Positions 8,497 through 10,224 of a stretch of 10,224 nt of DNA are shown piece by piece (the first letter of the stretch is position 1; every line of letters starts with the position of its first letter). Both the position numbers and the translations under genes were made by a program. Where the stretch lies: NCBI GenBank assembly GCA_036381125.1, contig DASVDK010000382.1, positions 1 to 10,224 of the forward strand, read 5' to 3'. The notes beneath the pieces are model-generated. The model made no database searches. It saw only the letters and a program-made list of their open reading frames with translations, and was not told where the DNA came from. The stretch comes from DASVDK01 sp036381125 [NCBI: Thermodesulfobacteriota bacterium] (GTDB lineage Bacteria > DASVDK01).

Positions 8497-9461
8497 CCGG
8501 TCCGCTCCGCGTCGCGGTCGTCGGCGCGGGGTACCTCGGCGCCTTCCACGCCGAGAAGTACGCGGCGTTGCCGGACGTTCGCCTCGTGGCGCTCGTCGAT
8601 CCCGACACGGCGCGCGCCGGCCGCGCGGCCGAGCGGGCGAGGAAGGCCGGGCCGGCCGCGGCGGACGTGCGGGTGGCGGCCGACCTTGCCGAGGTCCTGG
8701 GCGAGATCGACGCCGCGTCGGTGGCCGTGCCGACGCACCTCCACCACGCCGTGGCGGTCCGCTGCCTCGAGGCGGGGGTGGACGTGCTCATCGAGAAGCC
8801 GATGACGACGACCACCGACGAGGCGCGCGACCTGATCGCCCGGGCGGCCCGCAGCGGCCGGGTCCTGGCCGTCGGGCACCTCGAGCGCTTCAACCCCGCG
8901 GTGGCGGCGCTCGGCGAGATCCTCGACGAGCCGATGTTCGTCGAGGTGCACCGGCTCGGCGTGTTCAGCGAGCGGGGGACCGACGTCGACGTCGTGCGCG
9001 ACCTCATGATCCACGACCTCGACGTCGTGCTCACCTTCGTCCACGCCCCGCTCGTCGAGGTGCGGGCCGTCGGCGTGCCGGTGATCGCGCGGACGGTCGA
9101 CATCGCCAACGCGCGGCTCGAGTTCGGCAACGGCTGCGTGGCGAACGTCACGGCGTCCCGGGTCTCGCGCGAGCGGATGCGGAAGATCCGGTTCTTCCAG
9201 AGGGACCTGTACGTGTCGGTCGACTACCAGGCGCAGCAGCTGACGCTGGTGCGCCGGCTCCCTCCGGAGAGACCGGACGACCTGCCGGAGATCGTCGGCG
9301 AGCAGCGGGCGCTGCCCCGCCGGGATGCGCTGGCCGACGAGGTGGCGGCCTTCGTGGCGGCCGTGCGCACCCGCGGGCGGCCGCCCGTGTCCGGCGAGGA
9401 CGGGCTCAGGGCGCTCGAGGCGGCCGAGCGGATCGTCGACGCCATGCGGCGCTATGCCTAG
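8493..9461 (+). CDS. Gfo/Idh/MocA-family NAD(P)-dependent oxidoreductase, GnnA-like by position
   Basis: A 322-aa sugar dehydrogenase of the Gfo/Idh/MocA type. The N-terminal Rossmann fold shows VAVVGAGYLG (7-16, GxGxxG). Asp36 at the end of strand 2 (LVALVDPD) suggests preference for NAD over NADP. The family signature EKP is at 101-103 with catalytic Lys102. VGHLERFNP (127-135) follows, then the C-terminal alpha/beta domain with MIHDLDV (172-178), which holds the likely catalytic His/Asp. The GTG at 8493 overlaps the lpxA stop (GTGA), and its own stop overlaps lpxB by 8 bases, so it is built into the lipid A operon. In Acidithiobacillus ferrooxidans a related enzyme, GnnA, sits between lpxA and lpxB and oxidises the 3-OH of UDP-GlcNAc before GnnB transaminates it. 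No gnnB is here, so UDP-GlcNAc 3-dehydrogenase is a reasonable guess, not shown. Family certain, substrate unproven. Confidence 0.9.
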   Translation: MTGPLRVAVVGAGYLGAFHAEKYAALPDVRLVALVDPDTARAGRAAERARKAGPAAADVRVAADLAEVLGEIDAASVAVPTHLHHAVAVRCLEAGVDVLIEKPMTTTTDEARDLIARAARSGRVLAVGHLERFNPAVAALGEILDEPMFVEVHRLGVFSERGTDVDVVRDLMIHDLDVVLTFVHAPLVEVRAVGVPVIARTVDIANARLEFGNGCVANVTASRVSRERMRKIRFFQRDLYVSVDYQAQQLTLVRRLPPERPDDLPEIVGEQRALPRRDALADEVAAFVAAVRTRGRPPVSGEDGLRALEAAERIVDAMRRYA

Positions 9462-10224
9462 GCGGGTGCTGATCGTGGCGGGCGAGGCGTCGGGCGACGA
9501 CCTCGGCGCCGGACTGGTCCGCGCCTACCGCGAGGCGGGGGGCACCGCAACGTTCGTCGGCATGGGGGGCGCGGGGATGCGCACCGCCGGCGTCGACGTG
9601 CGAGTCGACGCCGCGGGCCTGGCCGTGATGGGGCTGGTCGAGGTGCTCCGCCACCTGCCCGCGATCGGGCGGGCCTACCGCGCCATGAAGGCCCTCCTCG
9701 GCGAGGCCGACGCCGTCGTGCTGATCGACTATCAGGACTTCAACGCGCTCCTCGCCCGGGCGGCCCGACGGCGCGGCCTGCGGGTGCTCCGGTACGTGAG
9801 CCCCACCGTCTGGGCCTGGCGTCGCGGTCGCATCCGGAGCATCCGGCGCGACACCGATCACATGGCGGTGGTCCTCCCGTTCGAGGCGCCGTTCTACGAG
9901 GCGCACGGCGTGCCGGTCACCTACGTCGGGCACCCGCTGCTCGACGCGCCGCGCCCCGCCGGCGGGCGGCGCGAGGGGCGCGCCGCGCTCGGCCTCGACC
10001 CGGACCGGACCACGGTGGCCCTCCTGCCGGGGAGCCGCCGCTTCGAGGTGACCACGCTCCTGCCGGTCATGCTCGAGGCGGCCGCCAGGCTCGGGGCGAG
10101 CCGGGCGCGCGAGGGACGCCCGCCGCTCCACTTCGTCCTGCCGCTGGCCTCCACCGTGCCGCGCGCGCTCGTCGAGCCGCTCGTCGTGCGGTCGGGGGTG
10201 CCGGTGACGCTCGTCGAGGGCCGG
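9454..10224 (+). CDS. lpxB: Lipid-A-disaccharide synthase LpxB, N-terminal part (3' end outside window)
   Basis: Glycosyltransferase (GT19 family) that joins 2,3-diacylglucosamine-1-phosphate to UDP-2,3-diacylglucosamine at the inner-membrane surface, making the lipid A disaccharide. The frame is open from the ATG at 9454 to the window end, 257 codons; E. coli LpxB has 382, so roughly 125 residues are cut off. Family motifs are VLIVAGEASGDDLGAGLV (5-22), LIDYQDFN (90-97, with Asp92 at the place of the conserved E. coli Asp98), YVSPTVWAWR (114-123), YVGHPLLD (157-164) and LLPGSRRFEV (190-199). The ATG overlaps the oxidoreductase stop (ATGCCTAG) and has no clear Shine-Dalgarno, so translation probably depends on re-initiation from upstream. 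Nothing suggests damage within the visible part. Confidence 0.95.
   Translation, partial: MPRRVLIVAGEASGDDLGAGLVRAYREAGGTATFVGMGGAGMRTAGVDVRVDAAGLAVMGLVEVLRHLPAIGRAYRAMKALLGEADAVVLIDYQDFNALLARAARRRGLRVLRYVSPTVWAWRRGRIRSIRRDTDHMAVVLPFEAPFYEAHGVPVTYVGHPLLDAPRPAGGRREGRAALGLDPDRTTVALLPGSRRFEVTTLLPVMLEAAARLGASRAREGRPPLHFVLPLASTVPRALVEPLVVRSGVPVTLVEGR

Overview
This window is a compact, all-plus-strand block of ten genes from a Gram-negative (diderm, LPS-making) bacterium. The DNA is very GC-rich, with G/C at nearly every third codon position. GTG starts are common (bamA, fabZ, lpxA, the oxidoreductase), no gene ends in TAA, and most end in TAG. The gene order and GC content would fit Candidatus Rokubacteria/Methylomirabilota or a deltaproteobacterial lineage. 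That placement is inferred from memory of such clusters; the sequence alone does not fix the phylum. I see no mobile elements, CRISPR arrays, tRNA/rRNA genes or signs of recent transfer.

Layout: the 3' three-quarters of lysS (lysyl-tRNA synthetase) runs off the left edge. The lipoprotein-release ABC transporter follows (lolC/E permease, then lolD ATPase). Next are the outer-membrane beta-barrel assembly factor bamA and the periplasmic chaperone ompH/skp. The early lipid A pathway comes next (lpxD, fabZ, lpxA), then a Gfo/Idh/MocA-family NAD(P)-dependent oxidoreductase, then lpxB, which runs off the right edge. Most genes abut or overlap by 4 or 8 bases, suggesting one or a few long co-translated transcripts. 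There are only two real gaps: 115 bases between bamA and ompH, and 113 bases between fabZ and lpxA. The second holds a perfect 10-bp inverted repeat and decides where lpxA starts.

Functionally this is an outer-membrane construction cluster. LolCD releases lipoproteins from the inner membrane, BamA and Skp deliver and insert beta-barrel proteins, and LpxA, LpxD and LpxB acylate and join the glucosamine units of lipid A. FabZ works on the same 3-hydroxyacyl-ACP pool that LpxA and LpxD use as acyl donors. lpxC is absent from the window, and no UDP-2,3-diacylglucosamine hydrolase (LpxH/LpxI) lies between lpxA and lpxB.

The most interesting feature is the oxidoreductase between lpxA and lpxB. It sits where Acidithiobacillus ferrooxidans has gnnA, which oxidises the 3-OH of UDP-GlcNAc for amide-linked lipid A, but here no gnnB-type aminotransferase accompanies it. 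The LpxA next to it has Gln at the position of E. coli His160. No wholly new system is evident; this is mainly conserved core biology with a lipid A twist.
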